Positions 23,817 to 33,185 of a stretch of DNA of 64,000 nt are shown in pieces. Position numbers and translations under genes: made by a program. Location: the NCBI RefSeq assembly GCF_030287445.1, contig NZ_JASVWB010000002.1:3162001-3226000 (forward strand), given 5' to 3'. This DNA comes from Streptomyces sp. ALI-76-A. Its GTDB lineage: Bacteria > Actinomycetota > Actinomycetes > Streptomycetales > Streptomycetaceae. Numbering within the stretch: the first letter of the stretch is position 1; each line of letters starts with the position of its first letter. The notes under the pieces were generated by a model. The model was not told the origin of the DNA, made no database searches, and worked only from the letters and a program-made list of their open reading frames with translations.

Positions 23817-25744
23817 TGGCGGGGCCGGCAGGGCGGATGATGGCCGGGACCGGACCCGACCACCACTCGATGGACTTCAAGGGGTCGGGCAAACGGCTCG
23901 TCGCCCGCTTCGGGCCCGAGCGGCTGACGATCTACGGGCTGCTGTTCTGCGTGGTGGTGAGCGTCGGGCTGTCGGTGGTGGGGCCCTACATCCTCGGCAA
24001 GGCGACCGACCTGGTCTTCGCCGGGATCATCGGGCGGGACATGCCGGCCGGGGCCTCCAAGGAGGAGGTGCTGGCGTCGATGCGGGAGCGGGGTGACGGG
24101 GCCGTCGCCGACATGCTCCGCAGCACCGACTTCACCCCCGGCGAGGGCATCGACTTCGACGCCGTCGGACGGGTGCTGCTGATCGCGCTCGTCGTGTTCC
24201 TGGCGGCCGGGCTGCTGATGGCGGTGGCGACCCGGCTGGTGAACCGGGCGGTCAACCGGACGATGTACCGGATGCGCGAGGACGTGCAGACCAAGCTGTC
24301 GCGGCTGCCGCTGTCGTACTTCGACAAGCGGCAGCGCGGTGAGGTGCTGTCCCGGGCCACCAACGACATCGACAACATCGGGCAGACGCTCCAGCAGTCG
24401 ATGGGCCAGCTGATCAACTCGGTGCTCACCATCGTCGGTGTGCTGGTGATGATGTTCTGGGTGTCGTGGATCCTCGCGCTGGTGGCGCTGGTGACCGTGC
24501 CGTTGTCGTTCGTGGTCGCCACCCGCGTCGGCAAGCGCTCGCAGCCGCACTTCGTGCAGCAGTGGCGTTCCACCGGCAAGCTCAACGCGCACGTGGAGGA
24601 GATGTACACCGGGCACGCCCTGGTGAAGGTGTTCGGGCGGCAGGAGGAGTCGGCCGCGCGGTTCGCCGAGCAGAACGAGGCGCTGTACGAGGCCGGGTTC
24701 AGGGCGCAGTTCAACAGCGGGGTCATGCAGCCGCTGATGATGTTCGTGTCGAACCTGAACTACGTGCTGGTCGCGGTCGTCGGCGGGCTGCGGGTGGCGT
24801 CCGGTGCGATGTCCATCGGCGATGTGCAGGCCTTCATCCAGTACTCGCGGCAGTTCTCGATGCCGCTGACGCAGGTCGCGTCGATGGCGAACCTGGTGCA
24901 GTCGGGGGTCGCCTCGGCCGAGCGGATCTTCGAACTCCTGGACGCGGAGGAGCAGGGGGCGGATCCGGTGCCGGGTGTGCGGCCGGAGGAGCTGCGCGGG
25001 CGGGTGGCGCTGGAGCACGTGTCGTTCCGCTACGACCCGGAGAAGCCGCTCATCGAGGATCTGTCGCTGACGGTGGAGCCGGGGCACACGGTCGCGATCG
25101 TCGGCCCGACGGGAGCCGGCAAGACGACCCTGGTGAACCTGCTGATGCGGTTCTACGAGGTGTCCGGCGGACGTATCACCCTCGACGGTGTCGACATCGC
25201 GCGGATGTCCCGGGACGAGCTGCGGTCCGGGATCGGCATGGTGCTCCAGGACACCTGGCTGTTCGGCGGCACGATCGCGGAGAACATCGCGTACGGCGCC
25301 GCGCGGGAGGTCACGCGCGGGGAGATCGAGGAGGCGGCGCGGGCGGCTCACGCGGACCGGTTCGTCCGGACGCTGCCCGACGGGTACGACACCGTGATCG
25401 ACGACGAGGGCAGTGGGGTCAGCGCCGGGGAGAAGCAGCTCATCACCATCGCGCGGGCGTTCCTGTCCGACCCGGTGATCCTGGTGCTGGACGAGGCGAC
25501 GAGTTCCGTCGACACCCGGACGGAGGTGCTGATCCAGAAGGCGATGGCGAAGCTCGCGCACGGGCGGACGTCGTTCGTCATCGCACACCGGCTGTCGACG
25601 ATCCGGGACGCGGACACGATCCTGGTGATGGAGAACGGGTCGATCGTCGAGCAGGGCACGCACACGGATCTGCTCGCGGGCGGCGGGGCGTACGCCCGGC
25701 TGTACAAGGCGCAGTTCGCGCAGGCGGTGGCGGAGGTGGACTAG
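23816..25744 (+). CDS. ABC exporter half-transporter with canonical ATP site
   Basis: A 642-residue partner of the preceding subunit. A 50-residue cytoplasmic leader precedes the six-helix domain, which contains an extended first extracellular loop. The ATPase domain (about 400-642) has Walker A GPTGAGKTT, signature VSAGEKQLITIAR (SAGE instead of SGGQ), Walker B VILVLDEATSSVD with the catalytic glutamate, and switch histidine FVIAHRLST. Together the two form a heterodimeric exporter of the TM287/288 type. Start overlaps the upstream stop, so translation is coupled. Confidence 0.9.
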   Translation: MAGPAGRMMAGTGPDHHSMDFKGSGKRLVARFGPERLTIYGLLFCVVVSVGLSVVGPYILGKATDLVFAGIIGRDMPAGASKEEVLASMRERGDGAVADMLRSTDFTPGEGIDFDAVGRVLLIALVVFLAAGLLMAVATRLVNRAVNRTMYRMREDVQTKLSRLPLSYFDKRQRGEVLSRATNDIDNIGQTLQQSMGQLINSVLTIVGVLVMMFWVSWILALVALVTVPLSFVVATRVGKRSQPHFVQQWRSTGKLNAHVEEMYTGHALVKVFGRQEESAARFAEQNEALYEAGFRAQFNSGVMQPLMMFVSNLNYVLVAVVGGLRVASGAMSIGDVQAFIQYSRQFSMPLTQVASMANLVQSGVASAERIFELLDAEEQGADPVPGVRPEELRGRVALEHVSFRYDPEKPLIEDLSLTVEPGHTVAIVGPTGAGKTTLVNLLMRFYEVSGGRITLDGVDIARMSRDELRSGIGMVLQDTWLFGGTIAENIAYGAAREVTRGEIEEAARAAHADRFVRTLPDGYDTVIDDEGSGVSAGEKQLITIARAFLSDPVILVLDEATSSVDTRTEVLIQKAMAKLAHGRTSFVIAHRLSTIRDADTILVMENGSIVEQGTHTDLLAGGGAYARLYKAQFAQAVAEVD

Positions 25745-25779
25745 GGGGTGGACCAACGGGTTCGTTCGCTCCCGCCGCC

Positions 25780-25890
25780 CCTTCCCGTCCCTGGGGGCTG
25801 CGCCCCCAGACCCCCGCTTCGGCCCTGAAGGAGCCTCGTCCGCAAGCGCCGGACGGGCTGAGGAATCAGCCTCTCCGGCGTTCGAGGAAG
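25780..25890. repeat. Streptomyces-type intergenic palindromic repeat element
   Basis: Two nested hairpins: CTGGGGGC-TGC-GCCCCCAG (25791-25809) and GTCCG...CGGAC (25838-25854), followed by CTCTCCGGCGTTCGAGGA. This arrangement is a very common dispersed element in Streptomyces genomes, recognised from memory. It fills the convergent gap between the ABC exporter operon and hrdA and can act as a bidirectional terminator. Confidence 0.7.
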
Positions 25891-25901
25891 CCCCCGAGGG
25901 A

Positions 25902-27068
25902 TCAGTCCAGGTAGCCGCGGAGTTGGTCGGCGAAGGCGTGGTCGCGGAGTTTGTTGAGGGTTTTGGACTCGATCTGGCGGATGCGTTCGCGGGTGACGCC
26001 GAAGATGCGGCCGATCTCCTCCAGCGTGCGCGGGCGGCCGTCCGCCAGGCCGTAGCGGAGCTGGACGACCTTGCGCTCGCGCTCGCCCAGGGTGGACAGG
26101 ACCGCCTCCAGATGCTCGCGGAGCAGCAGGAACGCCGCCGACTCGACCGGGCTGGCCGCGTCGCCGTCCTCGATGAGGTCGCCGAGGGCCACGTCGTCCT
26201 CCTCGCCCACGGGGGCGTGCAGGGACACCGGTTCCTGGGCCAGCCGCAGGACCTCGCTGACCCGCTCCGGCGGCAGGTCGAGGTGGGCGGCGACCTCCTC
26301 CGGCGTCGGCTCGTAGCCCCGTTCCTGGAGCATCCGGCGCTGGACCCGGACCACCCGGTTGATCAGCTCGACCACGTGGACCGGGACGCGGATGGTGCGG
26401 GCCTGGTCGGCGAGGGCGCGGGACATGGCCTGGCGGATCCACCAGGTGGCGTACGTGGAGAACTTGTAGCCGCGGGCGTAGTCGAACTTCTCCACCGCCC
26501 GGATCAGGCCCAGGTTGCCCTCCTGGACCAGGTCGAGCATGGTCAGGCCGCGGCCGACGTACCGCTTGGCCACCGACACGACCAGCCGCAGGTTCGCCTC
26601 GATCAGGCGGCGCTTGGCCATCCGGCCCATGACGACGAGCTTGTCCAGGTCGAGGGCGAGCTCGCTGTCCAGGTCGGAGGCGAGCCTCAGCTTCTCCTCG
26701 GCGAACAGGCCGGCCTCGACGCGGCGGGCGAGTTCGACCTCCTCGGCCGCGGTGAGCAGTGGGATGCGGCCGATCTCCCGCAGGTACTGGCGGAACAGGT
26801 CCGAGGACGGTGCCCCGGTGTCGGCCTTGTGGCGGACCGGCTCGGGGGGCTCGACGGCCTCGGTGTTCTCGGCGTGCCCGGTGTTCCCGGCCTCGTCGGC
26901 GGGCGGTTCCGGCAGCTCGGCCGGGATGCCGGGCTCCGCCTCGGGGTGGTGCCCGGCACGGCTCTGCGGCGGGACCGCGCCGAGTACGCCGGTCTCCGTG
27001 TCCGGTTCCGTGTCGTCCGTACTGACGTCGGTCTGGGCGAGGGTATGGGCGAGGGTCTGGGTCTGCAC
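25902..27068 (-). CDS. hrdA: Group 2 RNA polymerase sigma factor HrdA
   Basis: A 388-residue principal-like sigma factor. The low-complexity acidic N-terminus (about 1-85) is followed by region 1.2 ([31 protein letters not shown]), region 2 with the -10 recognition helix ([31 protein letters not shown]), region 3, and region 4 ([29 protein letters not shown]). GTG 27068 is chosen because a full GGAGGT lies 7 nt upstream; the frame continues to 27266, but without a binding site. It is not the essential HrdB, which is longer and carries a large Ala/Lys-rich N-terminus. It sits beside dnaG, as hrdA does in S. coelicolor. Nonessential stress or developmental sigma. Confidence 0.88.
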   Translation of the reverse strand: MQTQTLAHTLAQTDVSTDDTEPDTETGVLGAVPPQSRAGHHPEAEPGIPAELPEPPADEAGNTGHAENTEAVEPPEPVRHKADTGAPSSDLFRQYLREIGRIPLLTAAEEVELARRVEAGLFAEEKLRLASDLDSELALDLDKLVVMGRMAKRRLIEANLRLVVSVAKRYVGRGLTMLDLVQEGNLGLIRAVEKFDYARGYKFSTYATWWIRQAMSRALADQARTIRVPVHVVELINRVVRVQRRMLQERGYEPTPEEVAAHLDLPPERVSEVLRLAQEPVSLHAPVGEEDDVALGDLIEDGDAASPVESAAFLLLREHLEAVLSTLGERERKVVQLRYGLADGRPRTLEEIGRIFGVTRERIRQIESKTLNKLRDHAFADQLRGYLD

Positions 27069-27332
27069 GGGGGCGACCTCCAGGATGATCGCTGCTGAGG
27101 TGTGCGGCAGCGCTGCTTCGAGGGCGGAGTCGGCGGCCTCGCCGCTGTCCGTCCCGTACGCGATGAGCGGAACCGCGGGGGTGTGGGACCCGTTGGGGAC
27201 GGATCGACCGCGCTCCGAGGACTCAGGCACCGGAACCCAGTGTGGAGTACGACACATCACCGCCACGAGGGGCGTGCGGTGACTTTTTGCGGCCGGACCG
27301 TGACCGCACGGTCACCTGCCCGACGCGATCCC
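27069..27332. promoter_or_regulatory. hrdA leader/promoter region with palindrome
   Basis: 264 bp between hrdA and dnaG. The clearest element is GTGACCG-CA-CGGTCAC (27300-27315), a perfect 7-bp-arm inverted repeat 18 bp past the dnaG stop. It may terminate dnaG or be an operator for hrdA. No firm -35/-10 pair is assignable. Confidence 0.45.
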
Positions 27333-29237
27333 TCAGAGAGCTGCGGCTCCCTGCTCGCGCAGTGCCTGGTCGTACTGCTGGAGCACCCACAGTTCGTTCT
27401 GCACCGCGGCCGACTGGGCCGGGTCGCCGTGCGAGCCGAGGCGGGTCAGCGTGGACTGGATGTCGCGGACGCGGCGGTCGACCGCCCGGCGGCGGACCGT
27501 GACGAGCTGGTCGCCCGCGTAGCTCTCGTCGACGGTCTTACGCAGGATCGCCTCGACCGCCAGCTCCGTGACCATGGCGCGGACGGCGTCGTCGGGGGCC
27601 GCGTCGCGGACCCGGACCAGGTACTCCTGCGGGTCCTGTGTGCCGTACTCCGCACCGCCCGCGTCCATGATCGCCTGGCGGACGGCGGCGTAGGGCGGGG
27701 CGGTGAACTCGTCGATGCCGTACGCGTCGAACGCCGGGGAGACCAACTCAGGCCGCTGGAGGGCGAGTTTGAGGAGTTCGCGTTCGGTGGCGTAGACCGG
27801 GTTGCGCAGGTTCAGGGCGGCGCCGTAGGCGGTGGGGCGCGAGGTGGTGTCGTACTGCCGCTGTCCGTCGCGGGCGGCCGGCGCCGGGCCCTTGCCGCCG
27901 CGGTCGCGGGCCCAACGGGCCAGCTGGGACACGCGCTTGACGACGAACTGGGTGTCGAGGATGCCGAGCATGCCGGCGAGTTGCACGGCGACCTCGTGCT
28001 GGGCGCCGGTGTTCTTGATGCGGGCGACGACCGGGGCGGCCTCGTCGAGGGCGGCCGCCCGGCCCGCCGGGGTGTCGAGGTCGTAGCGGCCGACGATCTG
28101 GCGCAGCGCGAACTCGAAGAGCGGGGTGCGGGGTTCGACCAGGTCGGCGACCGCCTCGTCGCCCTTGGCCAGGCGCAGGTCGCAGGGGTCCATGTTGTCC
28201 GGCGCGATGGCGATGTACGTCTCGGCGGCGAACTTCTGGTCGTCCTCGAAGGCGCGCAGGGCCGCCTTCTGGCCGGCCGCGTCGCCGTCGAAGGTGAAGA
28301 TCACGCGGGCCGAGCCGTTGTCCATGAGGAGGCGGCGGAGGATCTTGATGTGGTCGGTGCCGAAGGCGGTGCCGCAGGTCGCGATGGCCGTGGTGACCCC
28401 GGCGAGGTGGCAGGCCATGACGTCGGTGTAGCCCTCGACCACCACCGCGCGGCTGCTCTTGGCGATGTCCTTCTTCGCCAGGTCGATGCCGTAGAGCACC
28501 TGGGACTTGCGGTAGATCGCGGTGTCGGGCGTGTTGAGGTACTTCGGGCCGTTGTCCGCCTCGTACAGCTTGCGGGCGCCGAAGCCGACGACCTCGCCGC
28601 CGATGTCGCGGATCGGCCACATCAGCCGGCCGCGGAAGCGGTCGATGGGGCCGCGGCGGCCCTCCTGAGACAGGCCGGAGAGGACGAGTTCCTTGTCGCT
28701 GAAGCCCTTGCCGCGCAGGTGGCGGGTGAGGTGGTCCCAGCCCTGGGGGCTGTAGCCGACGGAGAAGTGCTCGGCGGCGGCCTGGTCGAAGCCGCGGTCG
28801 GCGAGGAACGCGCGGCCGGTGTCGGCCTCCGGGCTGGTGGCCAGCTGCTCCATGTACCACTGGGCGGCGATCTTGTGGGCCTCGACCAGGCGGATCCGCT
28901 CGCCGCGCTGGTGGGAGGGGTTGTACCCGCCCTCCTCGTAGCGCAGGGTGATGCCGGCCTGGCCGGCGAGGCGCTCGACCGCCTCGGAGAAGGAGAGGTG
29001 GTCGACCTTCATCACGAACGTGATGGTGTCGCCGCCCTCCTGGCAGCCGAAGCAGTGGAAGAGACCCTTGCTGGGGCTGACCTGGAAGGACGGCGACTTC
29101 TCGTCGTGGAACGGGCACAGCCCCTTGAGGTTGCCGCCGCCCGCGTTGCGCAGCTGGAGGTACTCGGACACCACGGCGTCGATCGGGACCGCGTCCCGTA
29201 CCGCCTTCACGTCCTCGTCGTTGATCCGTCCTGCCAC
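27333..29237 (-). CDS. dnaG: DNA primase
   Basis: A 634-residue replicative primase. The N-terminal CHC2 zinc ribbon has Cys41, His44, Cys62 and Cys65 (LCPFHDEK...FHCFGC). The Toprim core has VVVEGYTDVMA and FTFDGDAAGQKA, which bind catalytic metal. The C-terminal helicase-binding domain occupies about 455-634. ATG 29237 begins MAGRINDEDV, the standard actinobacterial N-terminus. It makes RNA primers for Okazaki fragments with DnaB. It is followed by hrdA on the same strand, echoing the ancient dnaG-sigma association. Confidence 0.97.
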   Translation of the reverse strand: MAGRINDEDVKAVRDAVPIDAVVSEYLQLRNAGGGNLKGLCPFHDEKSPSFQVSPSKGLFHCFGCQEGGDTITFVMKVDHLSFSEAVERLAGQAGITLRYEEGGYNPSHQRGERIRLVEAHKIAAQWYMEQLATSPEADTGRAFLADRGFDQAAAEHFSVGYSPQGWDHLTRHLRGKGFSDKELVLSGLSQEGRRGPIDRFRGRLMWPIRDIGGEVVGFGARKLYEADNGPKYLNTPDTAIYRKSQVLYGIDLAKKDIAKSSRAVVVEGYTDVMACHLAGVTTAIATCGTAFGTDHIKILRRLLMDNGSARVIFTFDGDAAGQKAALRAFEDDQKFAAETYIAIAPDNMDPCDLRLAKGDEAVADLVEPRTPLFEFALRQIVGRYDLDTPAGRAAALDEAAPVVARIKNTGAQHEVAVQLAGMLGILDTQFVVKRVSQLARWARDRGGKGPAPAARDGQRQYDTTSRPTAYGAALNLRNPVYATERELLKLALQRPELVSPAFDAYGIDEFTAPPYAAVRQAIMDAGGAEYGTQDPQEYLVRVRDAAPDDAVRAMVTELAVEAILRKTVDESYAGDQLVTVRRRAVDRRVRDIQSTLTRLGSHGDPAQSAAVQNELWVLQQYDQALREQGAAAL

Positions 29238-29275
29238 GCGTGAATTCTACGGTGGTGGACTGACAGCGGTGACGA

Positions 29276-30550
29276 CTAGGACCTCGTGCTGCCCACGTCG
29301 GCCAGCGGGACGTGCGGGTCGGCGAGGGCCTCGGTGTCCACCGGGGCCTGGGAACGGATCAGCTGCTGAACGGGCTCTGTGACGTCCCACACGTTCACGT
29401 TCATCCCGGCCAGTACCCGGTTCTCCTTCAGCCAGAACGCGATGAACTCCCGCTTGCCCGCGTCGCCCCGGATCACCACCTGGTCGTACGTGCCCGGGGG
29501 CGCCCAGCCGGAGTACTCCATGCCCAGGTCGTACTGGTCGGAAAAGAAATAGGGCACGCGGTCGTAGGTGAGGTCGTGGCCGAGCATGGCGCGGGCCGCC
29601 GCCGGGCCGCCGTTGAGGGCGTTGGCCCAGTGCTCGACGCGCAGCCGGGTGCCGTAGCGGGGGTGCGGGAAGGCGGCCACGTCACCGGCGGCGTGGATGT
29701 CCGGGTCGGAGGTGCGCAGCCGGCCGTCGACCGCGATGCCGCCGCCGTGCGCGCGGTCGGCCAGCTCCAGGCCCGCCGCCTCCGCGAGAGCGGTCCGCGG
29801 GGCCGCGCCGACCGCCGCGAGGATGTCGTGCGCGGGGTGTTCCTCGCCGTCGTCGGTGCGGGCGGCCAGCACCATGCCGTCCTGGCCGACGATCTCGGTC
29901 AGCCGCGCGCCGAAGTGGAACCGGACGCCGTGCTCCCGGTGCAGCTCGGTGAAGATCTGGCCCAGCTCGGGGCCGAGGGCCCCGTGCAGCGGGGTCGGCT
30001 CCGGTTCGACGACGGTGACCTCGGCGCCGTACTCACGGGCGGCCGCCGCGATCTCCAGGCCGATCCAGCCGGCGCCCGCGATCACGAGGTGGCCGTTGTC
30101 CCGGCCCAGGGCGGCGAGGACGCCCTTGAGGCGTTCGGCGTGGGAGAGGCGGCGCAGATGGTGGACGCCCGCGAGGTCGGTGCCCGGCACGTCCAGGCGG
30201 CGGGGCTCGGCGCCGGTCGCCAGGAGCAGCTTGTCGTAGCGGACGACGGTGCCGTCCTCGCCGAAGCGGACCGTCCTGACCTCGCGGTCGATGGCGTCGA
30301 CGGTCTGGCCGAGGTGCAGCTCGATGTCGTTGCGCGCGTACCAGGCGGGCTCGTGCACGAAGACGCTGTCGCGGTCCTCCTTGCCGAGCAGGTAGCCCTT
30401 GGACAGGGGCGGGCGCTCGTAGGGGTGGTCGCGTTCGTCGCAGATCAGTATCACGCGGCCGGTGAAGCCCTCCGCTCGGAGCGTCTCGGCCGCCTTCGCG
30501 CCGGCGAGACCGCCTCCGACGATGACGAATGTCTGATCCGCGTCGACCAC
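29276..30550 (-). CDS. NAD(P)/FAD-dependent ferredoxin-reductase-like oxidoreductase
   Basis: A 424-residue two-dinucleotide-fold flavoprotein. The FAD fold begins FVIVGGGLAGAKAAETLR (residue 8), the NAD(P)H fold is VIAGAGWIGLEIAAAAREYGAEVTVVE (about 155-180), and the second FAD motif is HAAGDVAAF. The C-terminal reductase dimerisation domain (about 325-410) has YFFSDQYDLGMEYSGWA. This is the putidaredoxin/rubredoxin reductase group that feeds electrons to ferredoxins, P450s or dioxygenases; no such partner is adjacent. GTG 30550 follows GAGGAGG. Confidence 0.88.
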   Translation of the reverse strand: MVDADQTFVIVGGGLAGAKAAETLRAEGFTGRVILICDERDHPYERPPLSKGYLLGKEDRDSVFVHEPAWYARNDIELHLGQTVDAIDREVRTVRFGEDGTVVRYDKLLLATGAEPRRLDVPGTDLAGVHHLRRLSHAERLKGVLAALGRDNGHLVIAGAGWIGLEIAAAAREYGAEVTVVEPEPTPLHGALGPELGQIFTELHREHGVRFHFGARLTEIVGQDGMVLAARTDDGEEHPAHDILAAVGAAPRTALAEAAGLELADRAHGGGIAVDGRLRTSDPDIHAAGDVAAFPHPRYGTRLRVEHWANALNGGPAAARAMLGHDLTYDRVPYFFSDQYDLGMEYSGWAPPGTYDQVVIRGDAGKREFIAFWLKENRVLAGMNVNVWDVTEPVQQLIRSQAPVDTEALADPHVPLADVGSTRS

Positions 30551-30685
30551 TTGATGCCTCCTCGTAAGGATGTCGCCATGTGCGAGCGTCCCGCACGGAG
30601 TGTGATGCGGGAAGAGGGAGTGGCCCGATCAGGCCACGGAGGGTCACATTCGGGCGCGATCGATGTCACTTCCGTCTCGCGCGCA

Positions 30686-31966
30686 TCACGTCCGCCCGCT
30701 CAGACGAGCGTGAAGCGAACGCGCGGACGCGTCGGTGAGGGACGCGATCTGATCGACGATCACCCGCTTGCGGGCCCGGTCGTCCGGCGCCCGGTCGAAC
30801 AGCGCCCGGAACTGCGGGTCGAGGCCGTGGGGCGCGCGGGCGGTGAGCGCCTCGGCCAGTTCGGCGACCACGACCCGCTGGTCGGCGCGCAGCAGCTCCT
30901 GTTCGGCGCGCTGCATGACGTACCGGTCGGCGACCGCCTTGAGGACCGCGCACTCCAGCCGGATCTCCCGGGGTACGACGAGTTCGGCGCCGTATCTCGT
31001 CAGCCGGCCGGTGCCGTACGCGGCGCGGGTGGCGGCCTCGGCGGCGAGGCAGAAGCGGCCGATGAGCTGGCTGGTGGCGTCCTTGAGGCGGGCCTGGGCG
31101 ACGGCCGAGCCGTCGTAGCCGTGCGGCCACCACTCCTGGTCCTGGAGCCGGTCGAGGGCGGCGGCGAGTTCGGCGGGGTCGGTGTCCGCGGGGACGTACC
31201 GGCCGACGGCGACCGCGAAGACCGCCTGGCGTTCCGGTTCGGCGTGCAGGCAGTTGGGGTCGATGTGGCCGGCGTGCAGGCCGTCCTCGACGTCGTGCAC
31301 GGAGTACGCCACGTCGTCGGACCAGTCCATGACCTGGGCCTCGAAGGTGATGCGGCTGTCGGGGGCGCCCTGGCGGAGCCAGTCGAACACCGGGCGGTCG
31401 TCCTCGTAGACGCCGAACTTGGGGGACGCGGGGTCCGTGGGGTGGGCGCCTCGGGGCCAGGGGTACTTGGTGGCGGCGTCCAGGGTGGCCCGGGTGAGGT
31501 TGAGGCCGACGGAGCCCTCGGCGGTGAAGCGCTTGGGCTCGATGCGGGTCAGGATCCGCAGGGACTGGGCGTTGCCCTCGAAGCCGCCGCAGTCCTCGGC
31601 GAACTCGTTCAGGGCCTGTTCGCCGTTGTGACCGAAGGGCGGGTGGCCGAGGTCGTGGGAGAGACAGGCGGCCTCGACCAGGTCGGGGTCGCAGCCGAGG
31701 GCGGCGCCGAGTTCGCGGCCGACCTGGGCGCACTCCAGGGAGTGGGTCAGGCGGGTGCGGGGACTGGAGTCCCAGACCTGGCTGCGGGTGCCGGGCGTCA
31801 CCACCTGGGTCTTGCCGGCGAGCCTTCTGAGGGCGGAGGAGTGGAGTACGCGGGCTCGGTCGCGTTGGAAGGCGGTGCGGCCCGGGCGTTTGTCGGGTTC
31901 CGCGGCCCAGCGGGCCGCTGAGGTGGGGTCGTAGCCGGGGGGTGGGTCGTGGTGCGTGCCTTCCAT
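30686..31966 (-). CDS. dgt: Deoxyguanosinetriphosphate triphosphohydrolase
   Basis: A 426-residue HD-superfamily enzyme that hydrolyses dGTP (or dNTPs) to nucleoside and triphosphate. Metal-binding motifs: [17 protein letters not shown] (first His) and [16 protein letters not shown] (HD pair), then [18 protein letters not shown]. The N-terminus begins with the family pattern [23 protein letters not shown]. Length is in the range of the short, type 2 dGTPase group. It lies upstream of the FAD reductase with a 135-bp gap, so may not be co-transcribed. Confidence 0.93.
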   Translation of the reverse strand: MEGTHHDPPPGYDPTSAARWAAEPDKRPGRTAFQRDRARVLHSSALRRLAGKTQVVTPGTRSQVWDSSPRTRLTHSLECAQVGRELGAALGCDPDLVEAACLSHDLGHPPFGHNGEQALNEFAEDCGGFEGNAQSLRILTRIEPKRFTAEGSVGLNLTRATLDAATKYPWPRGAHPTDPASPKFGVYEDDRPVFDWLRQGAPDSRITFEAQVMDWSDDVAYSVHDVEDGLHAGHIDPNCLHAEPERQAVFAVAVGRYVPADTDPAELAAALDRLQDQEWWPHGYDGSAVAQARLKDATSQLIGRFCLAAEAATRAAYGTGRLTRYGAELVVPREIRLECAVLKAVADRYVMQRAEQELLRADQRVVVAELAEALTARAPHGLDPQFRALFDRAPDDRARKRVIVDQIASLTDASARSLHARLSGRT

Positions 31967-32098
31967 GCCTCGACAGTACGGGGAGGGGCTGACAAACCGC
32001 GTATGCCGCTGCCGGGTTCCGGTGTGTGGCCGGTGCGGGTGCCAGGTGGCCGGCCGCGCCGTTTCCCGCGCCCTGGGTGGGTCACGCCTCCCGGGGCT

Positions 32099-32977
32099 TC
32101 ACGCCGAGGCCAGTTGCGGTTGCGTGGTCACCGCGGCCGCCAGGGCCTGGTCGTAGCGGTGCAGGACGAGGTGGGCCATCGCCGGGTGGGTGCCCAGGGG
32201 GGCCGAGGCCAGCCACGGGGCCTTCTCGGCGCACTGGGTGGCGAACAGGCCGGGGGCGGTGAAGTAGGAGGCGACGGCGACCCGGTGGCGGCCCTGGGCC
32301 GCGAGGGCGCGGATCGCGGTGTCCACGGTGGGCGTCGCCGCGGAGGCGTACGCGGGGACGACCGGGACGCCGAGGCGCTCCGCCAGCAGCTGGGCCGTGC
32401 GGCCGGTGTCCACCGCCGCCTCCGGGTCGCGGGAGCCGGCCGCGGCGAGGACGACCGCGCTGGCGCGGCGGGTGGCCTCGGTCATGCGCGGGCGCCAGCC
32501 GGCCTCGACGAGACGGCCGTACAGGGCCTCCACGAGCAGCGGGTGCGGGCCGAGCGGGGCGGCGAGACGGGTGCGGGCCGGTGCGGCCGCCGCCATCTCG
32601 GGGATGTCCCGCTTGACGTGGTAGCCGCGGCTGAGGAGCAGCGGTACGAGGACGGCGTCGCCGGTGCCGAGGGAGGCGAGCGTGCCGGGCAGCAGCGGCT
32701 CGTTCAGCTCGATGTGGCCGAGGTGGACGGGCAGACCCGGACGCAGGTCGCGGACGCGGTCCAGGAGCGCGTGGACGGTGCTCAGCGTGCGTGGGTCACG
32801 GCTGCCGTGCGCCACCACGACGAGGGCGGGCGGTTCGGGGCGCTGCCTGCCGTCGAGGGAGACGAGGCCGAGCTGGGTGGCGAGCTGGCTGCTGATCCGG
32901 TTCATGAGGTGCGCCGTACTGTCGAGGAGGGTCGTGGACTCGTCGCGAAGAGCTGTCGACTTGCGCGTCGCCGTCAT
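32099..32977 (-). CDS. CbiX-type sirohydrochlorin chelatase
   Basis: A 292-residue protein with two CbiX/ferrochelatase-like halves. The first begins ALVVVAHGSRDPRTLSTVHALLDRV (about residue 50) and contains LVPLLLSRGYHVKRDIPEM. The second begins VVLAAAGSRDPEA (about 172) and contains YASAATPTVDTAIRALAAQG. The family inserts Fe or Co into sirohydrochlorin. Being close to nasA and on the same arm as nirBD, it probably supplies siroheme for nitrite reductase. The start at 32977 lacks a strong binding site; an internal Met at residue 25 is possible. Confidence 0.83.
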   Translation of the reverse strand: MTATRKSTALRDESTTLLDSTAHLMNRISSQLATQLGLVSLDGRQRPEPPALVVVAHGSRDPRTLSTVHALLDRVRDLRPGLPVHLGHIELNEPLLPGTLASLGTGDAVLVPLLLSRGYHVKRDIPEMAAAAPARTRLAAPLGPHPLLVEALYGRLVEAGWRPRMTEATRRASAVVLAAAGSRDPEAAVDTGRTAQLLAERLGVPVVPAYASAATPTVDTAIRALAAQGRHRVAVASYFTAPGLFATQCAEKAPWLASAPLGTHPAMAHLVLHRYDQALAAAVTTQPQLASA

Positions 32978-33185
32978 GCACCGATGGTGGCGGCGGGAGG
33001 TTGCCTCCCCATTGCACAGGAATGACGGGTCTTTTCCGAGGGTTCACCATGGGGTACAGGGGGTGTGTGAGGTGCTGTGACCTGCGGTTTCATGGTACGA
33101 AGTGAAGCCGGTCACGTCACGGACGGTGAACCGCGGGGCCTTGCATGACGTCTCTCACTGTCGAGACGCCGACCGGGAGGACCCG

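Noticed and set aside
33149..33168. CGTCTC-n8-GAGACG inverted repeat upstream of the SanA-like gene
   Set aside because: Only 6-bp arms at an ordinary frequency for this composition; not enough to call an operator.
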